Shown: positions 11,699-23,182 of the stretch, piece by piece | Position numbering within the stretch: the first letter of the stretch is position 1 | Layout of the letters: each line of letters starts with the position of its first letter | Source: Pholis gunnellus | Taxonomy: Eukaryota > Chordata > Actinopteri > Perciformes > Pholidae | Direction: 5' to 3' | Assembly (NCBI GenBank): GCA_910591455.2 | Contig: OU342804.1 | Location: 1,480,116 to 1,544,115, forward strand | DNA: 64,000 bases | Made by a program: the position numbers and the translations under genes | The notes under the pieces: model-generated | What the model was told of the DNA's origin: nothing | What the model saw: only the letters and a program-made list of their open reading frames with translations | The model's database searches: none

Positions 11699-14600
11699 GT
11701 GAGAGATGCAACTTTTTATATATGATGTGCAACGTGCATTAGATGATGTGTGAATATGTCTCCTCTGGGATTTGTCATATTCTGGGAACGCTTATTTAAT
11801 CCCTTTATTATAAATGCTGTTGTTATTTTAAATGGGTTTGAATTCTCTGTTTAGAAAATATTAACTATATACATTTTTGTTTATCTCAATCTTGTAAAGC
11901 ATTTTTGAGGACATTGAAAAGATTCACATGAAATATATTATTATTACTTATTATTATTACTTTGTCAGGACTTTATTAAAAACTATCTTCCTTTCTGAAA
12001 CAGTTAAATTCTCCCGGATGTTGCTTACAAGATATTTTGATATTTTACATGCCGGTAAAAATGTGTATTTATAGCAACTTCACATCCACATTTTATTTAA
12101 ATCACAGTAAGAATATAATGCGTAATGAATGTAAAATAATATGGGTTTCATTTGTTGAACTCTTGATTTTGCAGGCTTGAGTTCTGATTCATGCTTTCAT
12201 TCTTGCTGAGTTTATATTATGTTCTTGAGTTTTGCCTTTTCACTCCAAAAAACACTGTTTCTCATAAGCAAGGCAAGCTAGGTTCAGGTGAACACGCTCA
12301 ATGGTTTAACATTGTTAAACCGAGTCCAGTTTATGATTAATATGATCTATAACTTGTTCAGGTAAAAAGAGAATATTGTGGAATTCCCCCGTGGCTGAAA
12401 GGGATGACCTTTAATCTTTAAATAATAATTATTTCACCAAGAGAAGAAGAAGAAATCATAAAAGCTTGATGAGAACAATGATTTTCTTAATCTAGACGTG
12501 AACATTCCATCATTATTGTTGTCATTATGGTTTCCATTCACGTTTTCTTTAACTCATCTCAAGATCCGAGGACATATTGCAATAATATTGTTCTTTATGA
12601 TTTTACATAAAAACCTAAGATATGAACTTGAACTACATTTGTTGATTTGTTGAAATGATTATTACAGATGAACACCCTTCTTTAAATGGATATCACTATA
12701 GAGTAAAATACACAAAAATGTAATTCATTAGAATGTCCTTATCTTCAGCAGAGCAACCGTCTTTAACTCGAGGATCTTTTTCCACAGGTGGAATTTCGCA
12801 ACAGGGCGACCTTTGATTGGTATCAGTTCTCCCACTACTGGAGTTGTTCCGGAGGCAACTGTGGATATGTCTCCAGCAGGGTGAGAGGTGCGATTGACAG
12901 CAGCACCAATGCACCACAATCCAACGGACAATGGCGTGAAACTGAAACAGTCGACACAAGAATCGTCTGGAGTGACAAACCTTTTGAATTAAGGTGAGTT
13001 TTATTCTTCTTCCCTTAAATCCTATCAATGCTGAATATTGTATTTCTTGATCTTATCATAAAAAGCAGCCAGTGTTCGGTGCAGTATTTCAAGAGTGTCT
13101 TTGATTGATGCACATACCAGGGCTGCTAGCTGCTGTTGGATCCAAACGCGTAACGGGCTGAATTATTGGAGGCTGCTGACTTCAGTGGATTTGGGATCAA
13201 GATCTGACACTGGAAAACCAAACAGGTCACCAGACATTGCCATTCTACCTTTCCTAAGGTAAGTCCTCTGCAGTTAGCATGAAACAGCTAGGCTAAGCTA
13301 CAATCCGTTTGTTAAAGAAACTGTGGATAATGTCCTACTTCACCGCCTCCCAGTGGGACAAAAACTAAACAGACACCGTGGCAGTCCTCAAATACATTTA
13401 GGGGCTGAAAGCCAAACATGGTCTGCAATCTGTATCCTACAGTTTGTCTGCCAACACAAAAATATGCCATCAGAATCATTTGGAAAATTGTGTAATCGCA
13501 AAAAAAAAGAGTGACTTTAATTCAATGATTTCTTCCAATAATAAGAATGTTCACTTACTTTAACATTTGTATGCCATTCCAACCCAAAAAATTAATTAAC
13601 AAATTGTAATCTTCTATTATAATTATTAATTACAGTATAATTACAAATATTAAAGTGTGTGATTCTGTATGTAAAATGTTATGAACTGTACTACACTTCT
13701 ACCAGCATGTCACTGGTTTATTACTTCTTACATTTGTGTAGCTATCCAGCTGATTGTTGGCCTAGAAGACTGTTACTGACTCGTGTTGCTGACTCGTGTT
13801 GCTGACTCGTGTTACTGACTCGTGTTGCTGACTCGTGTTATTGACTCATGTTAATGACTCATGCTACTGACTCATGTTAATGACACATGTTACTGACTCG
13901 TGTTGCTGACTCGTGTTACTGACTCGTGTTGCTGACTCGTGTTGCTGACTCGTGTTACTGACTCGTGTTGCTGACTCGTGTTACTGACTCATGTTAATGA
14001 CTCATGTTACTGACTCATGTTACTGACTCATGTTAATGACTCATGCTACTGACTCATGTTAATGACACATGTTACTGACTCGTGTTGCTGACTCGTGTTA
14101 CTGACTCGTGTTACTGACTCGTGTTAATGAATCATGTTACTGACTCATGTTACTGACTCATGTTATTGACTCATGCTACTGACTCATGTTAATGACACGT
14201 GTTACTGACTCGAGTTGCTGACTCGTGTTACTGACTCGTGTTAATGACTCGTGTTAATGACTTATGCTACTGACTCATGTTAATGACACGTGTTACTGAC
14301 TCGTGTTGCTGACTCGTGTTACTGACTCGTGTTAATGACTCGTGTTACTGACTCGTGTTAATGACTCGTGTTACTGACTCGTGTTACTGACTCGTGTTAA
14401 TGACTCGTGTTAATGACTTATGCTACTGACTCATGTTAATGACACATGTTACTGACTCGTGTTGCTGACTCGTGTTACTGACTCGTGTTAATGACTCGTG
14501 TTACTGACTCGTGTTAATGACTCGTGCTACTGACTCGTGTTACTGACTCATGTTACTGACTCATGTTACTGACTCATGTTAATGACTCATGTTACTGACT

Positions 14601-17600
14601 CATGTTCATGTGTCCACTCAAGAGTTCCTCAGAACTGCCCACGGACATACGAGCTGATGTCCTTTGATCCTGATGGCGACAGAGTTCGATGCAGATATGG
14701 AAATATCAGAAATGTAGAATGTCACTCGTGTCACCAACCTTCAGGCTTCACCTTAGATCAGGTTAGTTGAAAAGTAAATGTCCTAATACATTGTTCAATA
14801 CTTCACTGATGCTTTGCTTCACTTAACTTCAAAATGTTCACATCGTCAGGACTCTTGCACATTACACTACAATCAATCCACTGCCAACCCCAGAGTTTAT
14901 GGATTTGAGATGGTGGTGGAGGACTTCCCGCAAAGGCCCATCACTCTGGGCTACACTGATGGATCCCGATCATTCAAGGCTCCACTGGTTGTGAGGAGTA
15001 AGAGACATGCCCGCAGTGTGTGGGGGGGCACAGCAGCCTCCACAACTACAACGCCCTGGTGGTTCACTACTTCATGGGGGCAAATCACAATCCCACCACC
15101 ATCAACACCCCCACCACCAACAACCACATACCCATGGTGGCATTATTATCAAACCCCACCACCAACAACAAACCCACCAACAACCACCCCACCAACAACA
15201 ACAACCCCACCAACAACAACCACACCACCACCAACAACAACCCTACCAACAACAACCACACCACCACCAACAACAGCCCCACCAACAACAACCACATACC
15301 CATCGTGGCATTATTATCAAACCCCACCACCAACAACAAACCCACCAACAACAACCCCACCAACAACAACCACATACCCATGGTGGCATTATTATCAAAC
15401 CCCACCACCAACAACAAACCCACCAACAACCACCCCACCAACAACACCCACATATCCATGGTGGCATTATTATACAACCCCACCAACAACAACAACCCCA
15501 CCAACAACCACACCACCATCAACAACCACACCACCATCAACAACCACATACCCATGGTGGCATTATTATCAAACCCAACCACCAACAACCACCCCACCAA
15601 TAACACCCACTTACCCATGGTGGCATTACTTTACAACCCCACCACCAACAACTACAACCCCACCACCAACAACTACACCACCAACAACAACAACCCCACC
15701 ACCAACAACTACACCACCAACAACAACAACCCCACCACCAACAACCCCACCACTCAGTAAACTACCTTTGCAGTTCTCCTTTCTTGGTGAGTTCTTTTTA
15801 TTGTGTGACAGCATCTTCAATGAGCCAATCCACAAAAAAGATTAAAAACTGCTTCATGTTGCAGCTCTGCAACACTTTAATGAGATGTTACACGTGGCAG
15901 AAGACATTATTTTAGAAATCTTAAAGTCAGGAGTCTCTGAGAACAGTTTGACCAGAAACTAGCTTTAGATTTTTATATCCACTCAACTATTTAGTTTCCC
16001 ACATTGAATGTCTCTGTCCTGTAAAAAAATGTCTCCTTAAACTCTCTTCATGAACAACATGAACAGCTACAGCCAGCAGACCATTTGTCTTTGATAGAAA
16101 TCAGCGATACTTACTGAGACAGCTTTGAAGTTTTGATCCACAGACAGCAGCAAAGTGTCGTTTTTAAGTATAAGTTACTTATTGCACTTTGGAACTTAAA
16201 TGAATCTTCTATGTTTTAACTCCAGTGGACCCACCTGCTCCCTCGTGTCAGGATGGACTCTACTTGCCAGAGTTTTTGCTCCCAACACCTTTAAACGGAG
16301 CTCGCCTCCATGCAGAGGTCGACAGAGAAGTGGAGATCAGAGTCAGAGCACGAGCGTCACAAGCAACGTGAGTGAGAGCCGACGTGACCGGTGTTGCCTT
16401 GAGGCGCGTGAGATAACATCAGAGAGGAAAGAGTCAATAAATCTCTGCTTTCTTTGCTTTGTTATCACACAGAATACATGACATCATCATCAGCGGCCCA
16501 CTGAACATCACCAAGCAGAGGAACACACATGGGGAGTTCGTCATCAGGTGGACGCCTATCCAAGATAACCTGGGGGACTTTTTCCCGATCTGCTTTGCAG
16601 TTGAAGCGGTGACCGGGTAAGCTTTGGCTTCCTTGTGAGAGAATTTGTATGTGTGTGTGTGTGTGTGAATCCATGTTTTGACTTCGTAACACATCTTTTT
16701 GCAGGTCTGCCACCACACAACATCACAGTCACAATCACCACGCCACCCCATCTCCACAGTGAGTGACATTTCTCTGTGTTTGGTGTTTTTCTCTGAAGCA
16801 ACAAGGTAGAGATTAAACAATTAGGAGCCAAAACCACCAGTAATAATTTGAACATGACATATCGGCGTAACCGAAAGAGTAACCGGCATTAAATCAGCGT
16901 TCACTGATGCTTCTCAGGTCTGGCGTTTATCAGTCCGAGATGAGGTGTGTTCTGGTAGAAGTTCGGAGGGTGCAAGGTGAGTCTACTTTAATGTCAACAT
17001 TTTGTTGTTTAAGTACAGCTGTAATGGTGTGTATTTTCACCAAGTATATCACACGCTAAATGCTCCGTTAAAGTTAAATATTGTCTGCATGGCTGGCGTA
17101 CATTATGCCGTCTTCACACCAAACGCTGCGCGAATTATTCGTGCGTCGAGATTACATACAGTCTATGCACAGATGCGATGAAACTTGAGCGATTGATGCG
17201 AATCGCCCCAAACGAAAAAATCGCGTGACGCTGTTGCACGATAGCCTATCAGCGTTGAGATGTTTCTCCTGTCATCACTGACGTCCTGCCGTTGTTGAAT
17301 CAGGAAACAAATACTGTATCCGTCTGTGTTCACCCAGAGCTCTACGATACCTCATATCAGTAGAGACCGGACCAAACTATGTGTATAAATGTGTGTGTGT
17401 AAACCATATGGTGCAAATAATGAAAAGACGCTGCCGTATTTACGTCTATATGACGTTATTGTGAGTGTTGATGGAGCTGCTACAATGTTAGCATAGCCTA
17501 GCACCGGTCGATCCGAGCTCTATTGAGAAAACAAGTACAAATCGGCATCATTACGTAGTTATTTCGGAGTCCCTTTTTGTTGGTTTATTGCCGTTAAATC

Positions 17601-20600
17601 ACAGCCAAATCAGTTTATTTTGTGTTCATACAGTTGTAGTAAACAGCCGACGTGTGGCTTGCTAGACACAGTGAGCTCGATGAAATCCACGGAGCTCCTC
17701 ATGAACCAGAAATGACGGCGTTTAGTTTCCCGTGATACCTGTGACTTCCACAACACGTACTAAGTAGAAATAGAGGTTATTTTTTCCACGGTTGATGTCG
17801 GAAAGTTGAACGGCTTTCAGGGCAATAAGCCGCGCCGGAGAGGGTGTGAACACGGCATTAGAGTTTAAAAAGCCGCCAGACGTGCACTTCTATAAAGTGC
17901 TGTGATTGGTTAAACCTTCCTATCAGACAGAATTCAGTGCTGTCATTGGATGCTAAAAATTCTTGCTCTACACAAAAATACCACGTTCACTGTTCATACA
18001 CAGTGAAACCAAACCAGCAGAACTGTAAAGAAACTTCACTTTCTTTTTGATGGAAACACAACCTGAAGGTGTCCTGTGGAGTTTCCTAGTATACCAACAA
18101 AAGCCATCTTTACATTCATTAGAACACGTTGTGTGTATCGTGGCCTTGGGTGCCTTTCCTTCCTCATACAAAGTATTTTAAATCATGAACTGTTCACATC
18201 AATGTTTACCAGCTCGCCGTCTTTGTCTGCTGGAACATTGCTGAATTTCTTGTTGGCATTACTGCCCCCTGTAAATAAGTACACCATTGGTATATAATGT
18301 GTATTTTCTAACTCTCTTCTTCTAGTTAATTCCCATGTGATCTGCACCGAGTCCACGATGAGAGTAGAGGTTGAGAAATCTTCATTCCATGGACTCCATG
18401 AGGATCATTTGCGGCTCAACGACGCCGCCAACACCGCCTGCAGGCTGCGCTCCAACAGCACTTACGTCTTCGCCGACATCCCCCTCAGCGGTTGTGGCAC
18501 CGAGCTCGAGGTAACGCAGGCTTGTGTTACCGGCTGCTCTTCTCTCTCAGTCGTTGGTGTTGCCTTTATCTCGCAGAATGAGGACTGAATACATAACCTT
18601 TTTTCACTCTGCAGGAAGACGAGGATTACCTCAGGTTCAAGAATGAAATCACCACGTTTGACAACATATCCGACGTGATCACCAGGAAACACCTGCTGGA
18701 GGTGCAGTTCTACTGCCAGTACCCCAAACGTGGAAACGTGACACTGGCCTTCACAGCACACAGGCCCGTCGTCTCAGTGTGGGACAGGGGCTTCGGCAGG
18801 TTCACCTACCAGTTTGAGTTCTATCCTAACGACCAATACCAAGCCATGGTTGATCCAACTTCATACCCGGTGGAGTATGACATAGGGAGCAGGATCTACA
18901 TGCAGATAGAGGCCACCTCCTCCGTCAACAACACCGTGCTGTTTGTGGAGTCCTGCAGAGCTTCACCATATGACAACCAGAACTCCCAGCGGACCTACTC
19001 CATCATTGAGAATGGGTAGGCATGGACACACCCCCTAGTGGCATTAGAGGGCATAACAAAGCATTTGTAAAGATGAGTTCTTTGATTGTTGCTTTAGAGG
19101 CTCTTCTGTGTAATGTCACCCTGTCAGGATGTAGAAGTCAATGCTTCACTGACTTCATCTTTTGTATAACCTATAGTACTTTTCTTATTGTGTGAATAAC
19201 AATTGAACAATACCTCTGCCCCTATAGCAGCATCCACTGTAAGGCATAGAGTAACAAAGGCAACATGTCTCATCTTTTGGTTGTGTTTTGCTCTGACTAG
19301 GTGTAATGTGGACCCGACCGTTCAGACCCATTCCCCCTCCCACCCGAGACAATTCAGGTTCAGCATGAAGGCCTTCAAGTTCATCGGCATGTATGATCAG
19401 GTAAAGAACGGAGCAGAGGACTGTTCATGTCTCTGGGAAATCTCTCAATGCTTCAACGAATAGGTCCACTTCATGATGTCCTTTCATTTATCTGACTAGT
19501 TTTACTCAGTGGTAATCAATGCACACTTGGTGGACAGGTGCAGTCATGTGAACATTATTAGAGGCACAATGTTTCCGTCATGGATCTTCATCAGGTATAA
19601 CACACAATGTGAAGCAACACATGTTTGTACTGAAGCCACAGGTCGTAACAACCAATCAGAGAGAAGAAGCAACTCTCTGAAAACACCTGAGACACTTATC
19701 ACATCAATAATTGATCAAAAACAAAACATACTTAAATTAATGTCAGACTTTGTAGAATATTAAATGAAAGACTTTTTTTCAAGAAAGATTAGTTGAGCAA
19801 TTCAAGAAAAGCAACATGTCAACAAAAACACGTAATCTTTGACATGTTTTGTGAAACTCATTCTGTTTCCCATCTCACCTTTTACAGAACGAGATTGTAT
19901 TTATTTTTAAATTCATGTTTGAATGTGGTTATCATGAACTTGATTGGTTGTTACAACCTGTGGCTTCACATTGTGAATCTGATGTCTAACGATCGTAACA
20001 GAAAAAGTGCATCTCTAATAAACTCAGCGCTGACGACGTTTTAAGAAATAAACTTGAACCACTTGACACGGATGGACTTGAGGACGAGGTGGACGTCACT
20101 GACTGTCGTGGAGATGCAAAGTGGAGCGGAGGTTTTAACTGGATCTGAGCACAGTTCTGCTGTCGCTCCGTCTGCTGGTGTGATGACAGCGTGTTCTGTT
20201 TCATTCAGGTGTACATCAGCTGCACAGTCCTGATGTGTGAAGCAGGGACACCCAACACCAGGTTCTCTCAGGGATGCATCAACTCCACAAGGCCAGCCAC
20301 TTGGCCTCACCACCGCAGAAAGAGAGAGGTTGCCGTGGAGAGTGCCAGGCACTTCGTTTCCCAGGGTCCCCTGCGCTTAAAGAGATCAGCGGAGAGCATC
20401 GAAAGCTCAGGTATGAAAACAGAGAAAGGTTATTTGTTACCAGCACACTTCACTTGTTTGAGCCACTTTGGACCAGATCAAGTTAAAACATGGTGCTTGT
20501 TGTTTCTCCAGCGCTCCACCTGAATCTGAACCTGGTGTTCATCGCTGGATGTCTTCTCGCAGCTGTTGTCATGATCAGTGCCGTGGTCATGTACAAGGCC

Positions 20601-20648
20601 AGGATGTCAAAGGTCAAATACCAACCTTTGTCCACAGAGGAACGTTAA
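11582..20648 (+). CDS. ZP-domain, mucin-like type I membrane protein (14 exons, 986 aa)
   Basis: Exons: 11582-11698, 12788-12993, 13121-13258, 14623-14761, 14850-15786, 16226-16367, 16473-16616, 16705-16758, 16918-16976, 18326-18510, 18615-19015, 19301-19400, 20209-20410, 20512-20648. All junctions are GT-AG and in phase; the total is 2,961 bases including the stop. Order: signal peptide (1-17), Cys-rich N-terminal module (~18-250), furin-like RSKR (249-252), Thr/Pro mucin stretch with six YP[WS]WHY[YF] motifs (~261-500), a central module (~513-645), a ZP domain (~646-897), furin site RRKR (910-913), transmembrane helix (~947-968) and an 18-residue tail. ZP proteins polymerise outside the cell after release at the furin site. 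I know this architecture from unnamed teleost proteins; no gene symbol or physiological role is claimed. Confidence 0.9.
12788..14761 (+). CDS. ZP gene exons 2-4: Cys-rich N-terminal module
   Basis: Exons 12788-12993, 13121-13258 and 14623-14761 cover residues ~40-200 with paired cysteines (SCSGGNC, ASCCW, PQNC, CHSC). Exon 3 (13121-13258; AASCCWIQTRN through ILPFLR) is 138 bases, a multiple of three with phase 2 on both sides, so its loss by alternative splicing would keep the frame. I recognise the order HYFGGTVTF, DKPFELR, VPQNCPRTY, DQDSCTLHY from teleost ZP/mucin-like proteins. The biochemical function of the module is unknown to me. Confidence 0.85.
13768..14608. repeat. 12-bp minisatellite (~70 units) at the exon 4 acceptor
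   Basis: Units of the form TGACTCGTGTTA or TGACTCATGTTA, with third-position variants (TTACTGAC, TTGCTGAC, TTAATGAC), run for about 840 bases and end ~14 bases before the splice acceptor at 14,622. Blocks of variants recur, suggesting expansion of higher-order units. It also creates a spurious ORF (14,576-14,770) that enters exon 4. Confidence 0.96.
14850..15786 (+). CDS. ZP gene exon 5: furin-like site and mucin-type Thr/Pro repeats
   Basis: A 937-base exon codes residues 201-512. It opens with the end of the N-terminal module (DSCTLHYNQS...), then VVRSKRHARS, a likely furin-type cleavage site, then PPTTTTPP-like repeats broken by six aromatic motifs YPWWHYYQT/YPSWHYYQT/YPWWHYYTT/YPWWHYFTT and one PWWFTT. 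The Thr density predicts heavy O-glycosylation. The repeat DNA is open in other frames too, giving shadow ORFs of 198 and 246 codons (+) and 177 codons (-). Codon phase at both exon ends supports only the Thr/Pro frame. Confidence 0.9.
16226..16976 (+). CDS. ZP gene exons 6-9: central module
   Basis: Exons 16226-16367, 16473-16616, 16705-16758 and 16918-16976 cover residues ~513-645. The module runs from APSCQDGLYLPEFLLPTP through ISGPLNITK and FVIRWTP to the conserved-looking YQSEMRCVLVEV. It has beta-sandwich-like spacing and three cysteines. Exon 8 (16705-16758) is only 54 bases, His-rich (QHHSHNHHAT) and phase 2 on both sides, so it is skippable. The fold is not identified with certainty. 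Confidence 0.85.
17106..17857. mobile_element. PIF/Harbinger-like element in intron 9
   Basis: The ends are TGCCGTCTTCACACC and, read on the other strand, TGCCGTGTTCACACC. The element is flanked by the 3-bp target duplication TTA on both sides (17,103-17,105 and 17,858-17,860). TWA duplications with GTTCACACC-type ends mark PIF/Harbinger elements. It is 752 bp with no intact transposase. Part of it (about 17,335-17,760) is related to 63,168-63,650. Confidence 0.85.
18326..20410 (+). CDS. ZP gene exons 10-13: ZP domain and furin site
   Basis: Exons 18326-18510, 18615-19015, 19301-19400 and 20209-20410 cover residues ~646-941. Nine cysteines (contexts VICTE, TACRL, SGCGTE, FYCQYP, ESCRAS, NGCNVD, ISCTV, LMCEA, QGCIN) follow the order of a ZP-N then ZP-C half-domain. 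RPVVSVWDRGFGRF and FRFSMKAFKFIG are typical of ZP-C. HHRRKREV (RRKR at 910-913) is the expected convertase site after the ZP-C domain; a second dibasic LKRS follows. Several Asn-X-Ser/Thr sites are present. Confidence 0.92.
20512..20648 (+). CDS. ZP gene exon 14: transmembrane helix and tail
   Basis: The final 137 coding bases give a hydrophobic segment (LVFIAGCLLAAVVMISAVVM, residues ~949-968), then a short basic tail ending PLSTEER and TAA at 20,646-20,648. This predicts a type I membrane precursor released by cleavage at RRKR, as in other ZP proteins. Confidence 0.9.
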
Positions 20649-20686
20649 GACAGTATGCAGAATAGCAGTTCTGCATTAATTACATT

Positions 20687-22165
20687 TGACTACGTAAAGC
20701 TTTTGATTAGTTTTTTTTTTCATATATTGAGTGCTCGTGTATCTTCTGTGCCCATTTAAATGAATGAGCTTTATATTAAATCCTTTATACATGTCTACAA
20801 CTTTATATTAAATCCTTTATACATGTCTACAGCTTTATATTAAATCCTTTATACATGTCTACAGCTTTACATTAAATCCTTTATACATGTCTACAGCTTT
20901 ATATTAAATCCTTTATACATGTCTACAGCTTTATAGGTGGAAACACTTCAGCGAGGAAAACTCTGTGTCCGTGCAAACAGGAAACCAGAAGGTTTTATAC
21001 TAATTAACACTAAGAGGCTGATCAACCAGTTCTGCACAGGGTTATTATCTTAAAATCGTTAAGGCCTCGGATGGCCTAACCAACTCTGCTGGATCCTTCA
21101 CCACCTGTAATCATGGTGAAGTAATGCATTTGTGTCTTTTAAATGGGATTTTAATTTACAATAAAAGGGGAAATGTGCATTATATCAACCTTGATGTCTT
21201 CATTACATAATAAGCAATACTTTGTGTGTCTGTGGTATGTTGTGTATGTGTGCGATGTCATCATTCAAGGCTGACGTCAGCATGCTAATGTAGGTGACGT
21301 GGGTGTATGTTAAGGAATAAATCAGTCCAACACATTCTGGGTTTTCCTCATAACTTTAGTCAAGTCCCAACACGGAACCAGACCAGCCAAGACCAAGCTC
21401 TCCTCGTTCTCCTCTGTCATTACTTAACCCCTTAACCTTCAACCGCCTGAACGCTGACTAGTGGCAACATCTGCTGGCAGATCATCAACTTAACATTACT
21501 GTAGATACTAAATATGTGTCCACACGATGAGCAGTTCAACATCATACTAAACTTATGCTTGCACATGCACGATTATGTTTAAACCTGTGTCTACATCACA
21601 CAATTTCACTCTGACACTAACTTGCTCATTGCTAAGATGTACAGCACAGTGGTGGGCCGTCAGGGCCAGCAAAGCCTTCTCTGCTGGCCTAGACACTGAC
21701 AGAATCCCAAAGTTATAGCTATTTTATAATTCAATAATTTTTTATAAATACACTACAGGTATTCTAAATATTTTTCCCATTATCTTATTTTCTCATTGCA
21801 CGGCTCCTGTCTTCCTCAGTTGGTCTGCTTCCAGTGCAGCTTGTTTTAAGTAGAGCTTTTATCCAATCCGATTTCACCTCTGTGTCTCTAGGTAAGAAGA
21901 GAGGCCCGAGGCCTGCAGACTCTCAAATGAATCCATGTGCAGTTTAAGTGAATGGGGACGATATTGTTGATTGTCAAAGTCTTCAACCAATCAGATCTTT
22001 AGTTTAACATGTTGGGCGTATTCTTTGACGTGTCAGAGCTTCTAGCTGGCCTACAACTACGTCAGCATTAACGTGCGGCTTGATTGGTCAGTGGGCTAGT
22101 GTGACTGTTGTGAAACTAGCAGAACTTTGTAGTAGTAAGAGTTAATAAAGATATGCATGTGACAT
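20687..22165. repeat. Duplicated intergenic block, copy B (3' flank of the ZP gene)
   Basis: Same-orientation match to 1-1,467. It begins 39 bases after the ZP stop codon, so its first part is probably 3' UTR of this gene. From 22,166 the match jumps to the right palindrome arm of copy A (4,762 onwards); 3.3 kb of copy A is absent here. Confidence 0.93.
21160..21321 (+). terminator. Candidate polyadenylation signals of the ZP gene
   Basis: AATAAA occurs at 21,160-21,165 and again at 21,316-21,321 downstream of the ZP stop codon, followed by T-rich sequence. Both are present in copy A. Which is used cannot be decided from sequence. Confidence 0.4.
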
Positions 22166-22590
22166 AGCCCCTCTACAGTCTGAAAGACAGGCTTTGGCCT
22201 GCAAGCCATTCACACAATGGAGGAATGTTTAAAACGACGTGTGTGAATGAGTCGTTAAAATCCCCTCCCCAGCCTGCATGATCAGTGCTGCGCATGGACT
22301 TTAACACTCACACACGTGCAAGTCCCCACTTGGCTAAAATAAAAAAAATCTATCAGAGGGGTTTTGGACATGATTTTAGCTTGATTTAAGGCATGACCAT
22401 CAGGGGACCTCAAAGATGTCCCCTATTTGTTACTCTGTCCCCTGTTATTGGCTGTGTAATGACGCCTAAGCCCACTGTTGGGTAGGTAGGCAAGTACACA
22501 CACACACACACCTACCTCCACGGACACATGCACTCTCATGCATGCGCAAAAAAGTTTTGTTTTCAGACGATTATGCAAATTTGCTGTGAA
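22166..22590. repeat. Palindrome right-arm copy without its partner arm
   Basis: The sequence follows 4,762-5,300 (TAGCCCCTCTACAG, TTAAAACGACGTGTGTGAAT, a CA run, ATGCATGCGCAAAAAAGTT), with a short deletion matching 5,153-5,284. The left arm and centre found in copy A are absent. Confidence 0.9.
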
Positions 22591-22994
22591 TAATATTTGA
22601 ATGGTGTTCTTGAGTGTGTAGTGGAATACGTGTTTTAGCGCTGCAGTTTTGCTGGATTGTACAGAGGCCTGTTGAATTGTGTTATTTGGGTTTTATGTTA
22701 TTCTACCTGCTTTGTTGTCATATAAATATATATGACTGGTTCTTGTGAGTTTGTTCTTGTCATTGTGTTAATACATTGATTTTGACTATATGCAGTGACC
22801 GTTAATGACGAAGCATCCCGTCATGCTGGCGTCATAATGAGGTTATTAAGAAGTGGTTCAAGTAGGACAGCACTGAAGGCCGAGGTATAAAATACACGGC
22901 CCGCCACTGTGTAAATGAGACCATCAGAGAGAAGATGGTCTAAATCATGCAGGTTCACCAGAAACTCCTTCAGCTCAGACTCCAGCGGGATCTC

Positions 22995-23174
22995 CAGCAC
23001 AGACCGGTCCACCGTGGACAGACCCAGATCCTCCAGCAGAGACCGGTCCACCGTGGACAGACCCAGATCCTCCAGAGACCGGTCCACAGTGAACAGACCC
23101 AGATCCTCCAGCAGAGACCGGTCCACCGTGGACAGACCCAGATCCTCCAGCAGAGACCGGTCCACAGTAGACAT
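22995..23174. repeat. 39-bp minisatellite, about 4.5 units
   Basis: Units of 39 bp (one of 36) with core GAGACCGGTCCACCGTGGAC and AGACCCAGATCCTC. The minus strand is open across the array and beyond (22,821-23,174, 117 codons), reading a 13-residue repeat STVDRSLLEDLGL followed by a unique tail ending LLNNLIMTPA. No splice sites or family are recognised, so it is listed as a repeat rather than a gene. Confidence 0.9.
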
Positions 23175-23182
23175 GGAGTAGA

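Noticed and set aside
13768..14608. CRISPR-like array (also 22,995-23,174 and 29,398-29,574)
   Set aside because: Units are directly adjacent without unique spacers and the genome is a vertebrate; these are minisatellites.
14576..14770. ORF reading from the minisatellite into ZP exon 4
   Set aside because: The first part is repeat DNA; the exon phase from exon 3 requires the acceptor at 14,622.
15007..15760. His/Gln- and Asn/Thr-repeat proteins in the mucin exon
   Set aside because: Alternative frames of the Thr/Pro repeat that do not match the splice phases of neighbouring exons.
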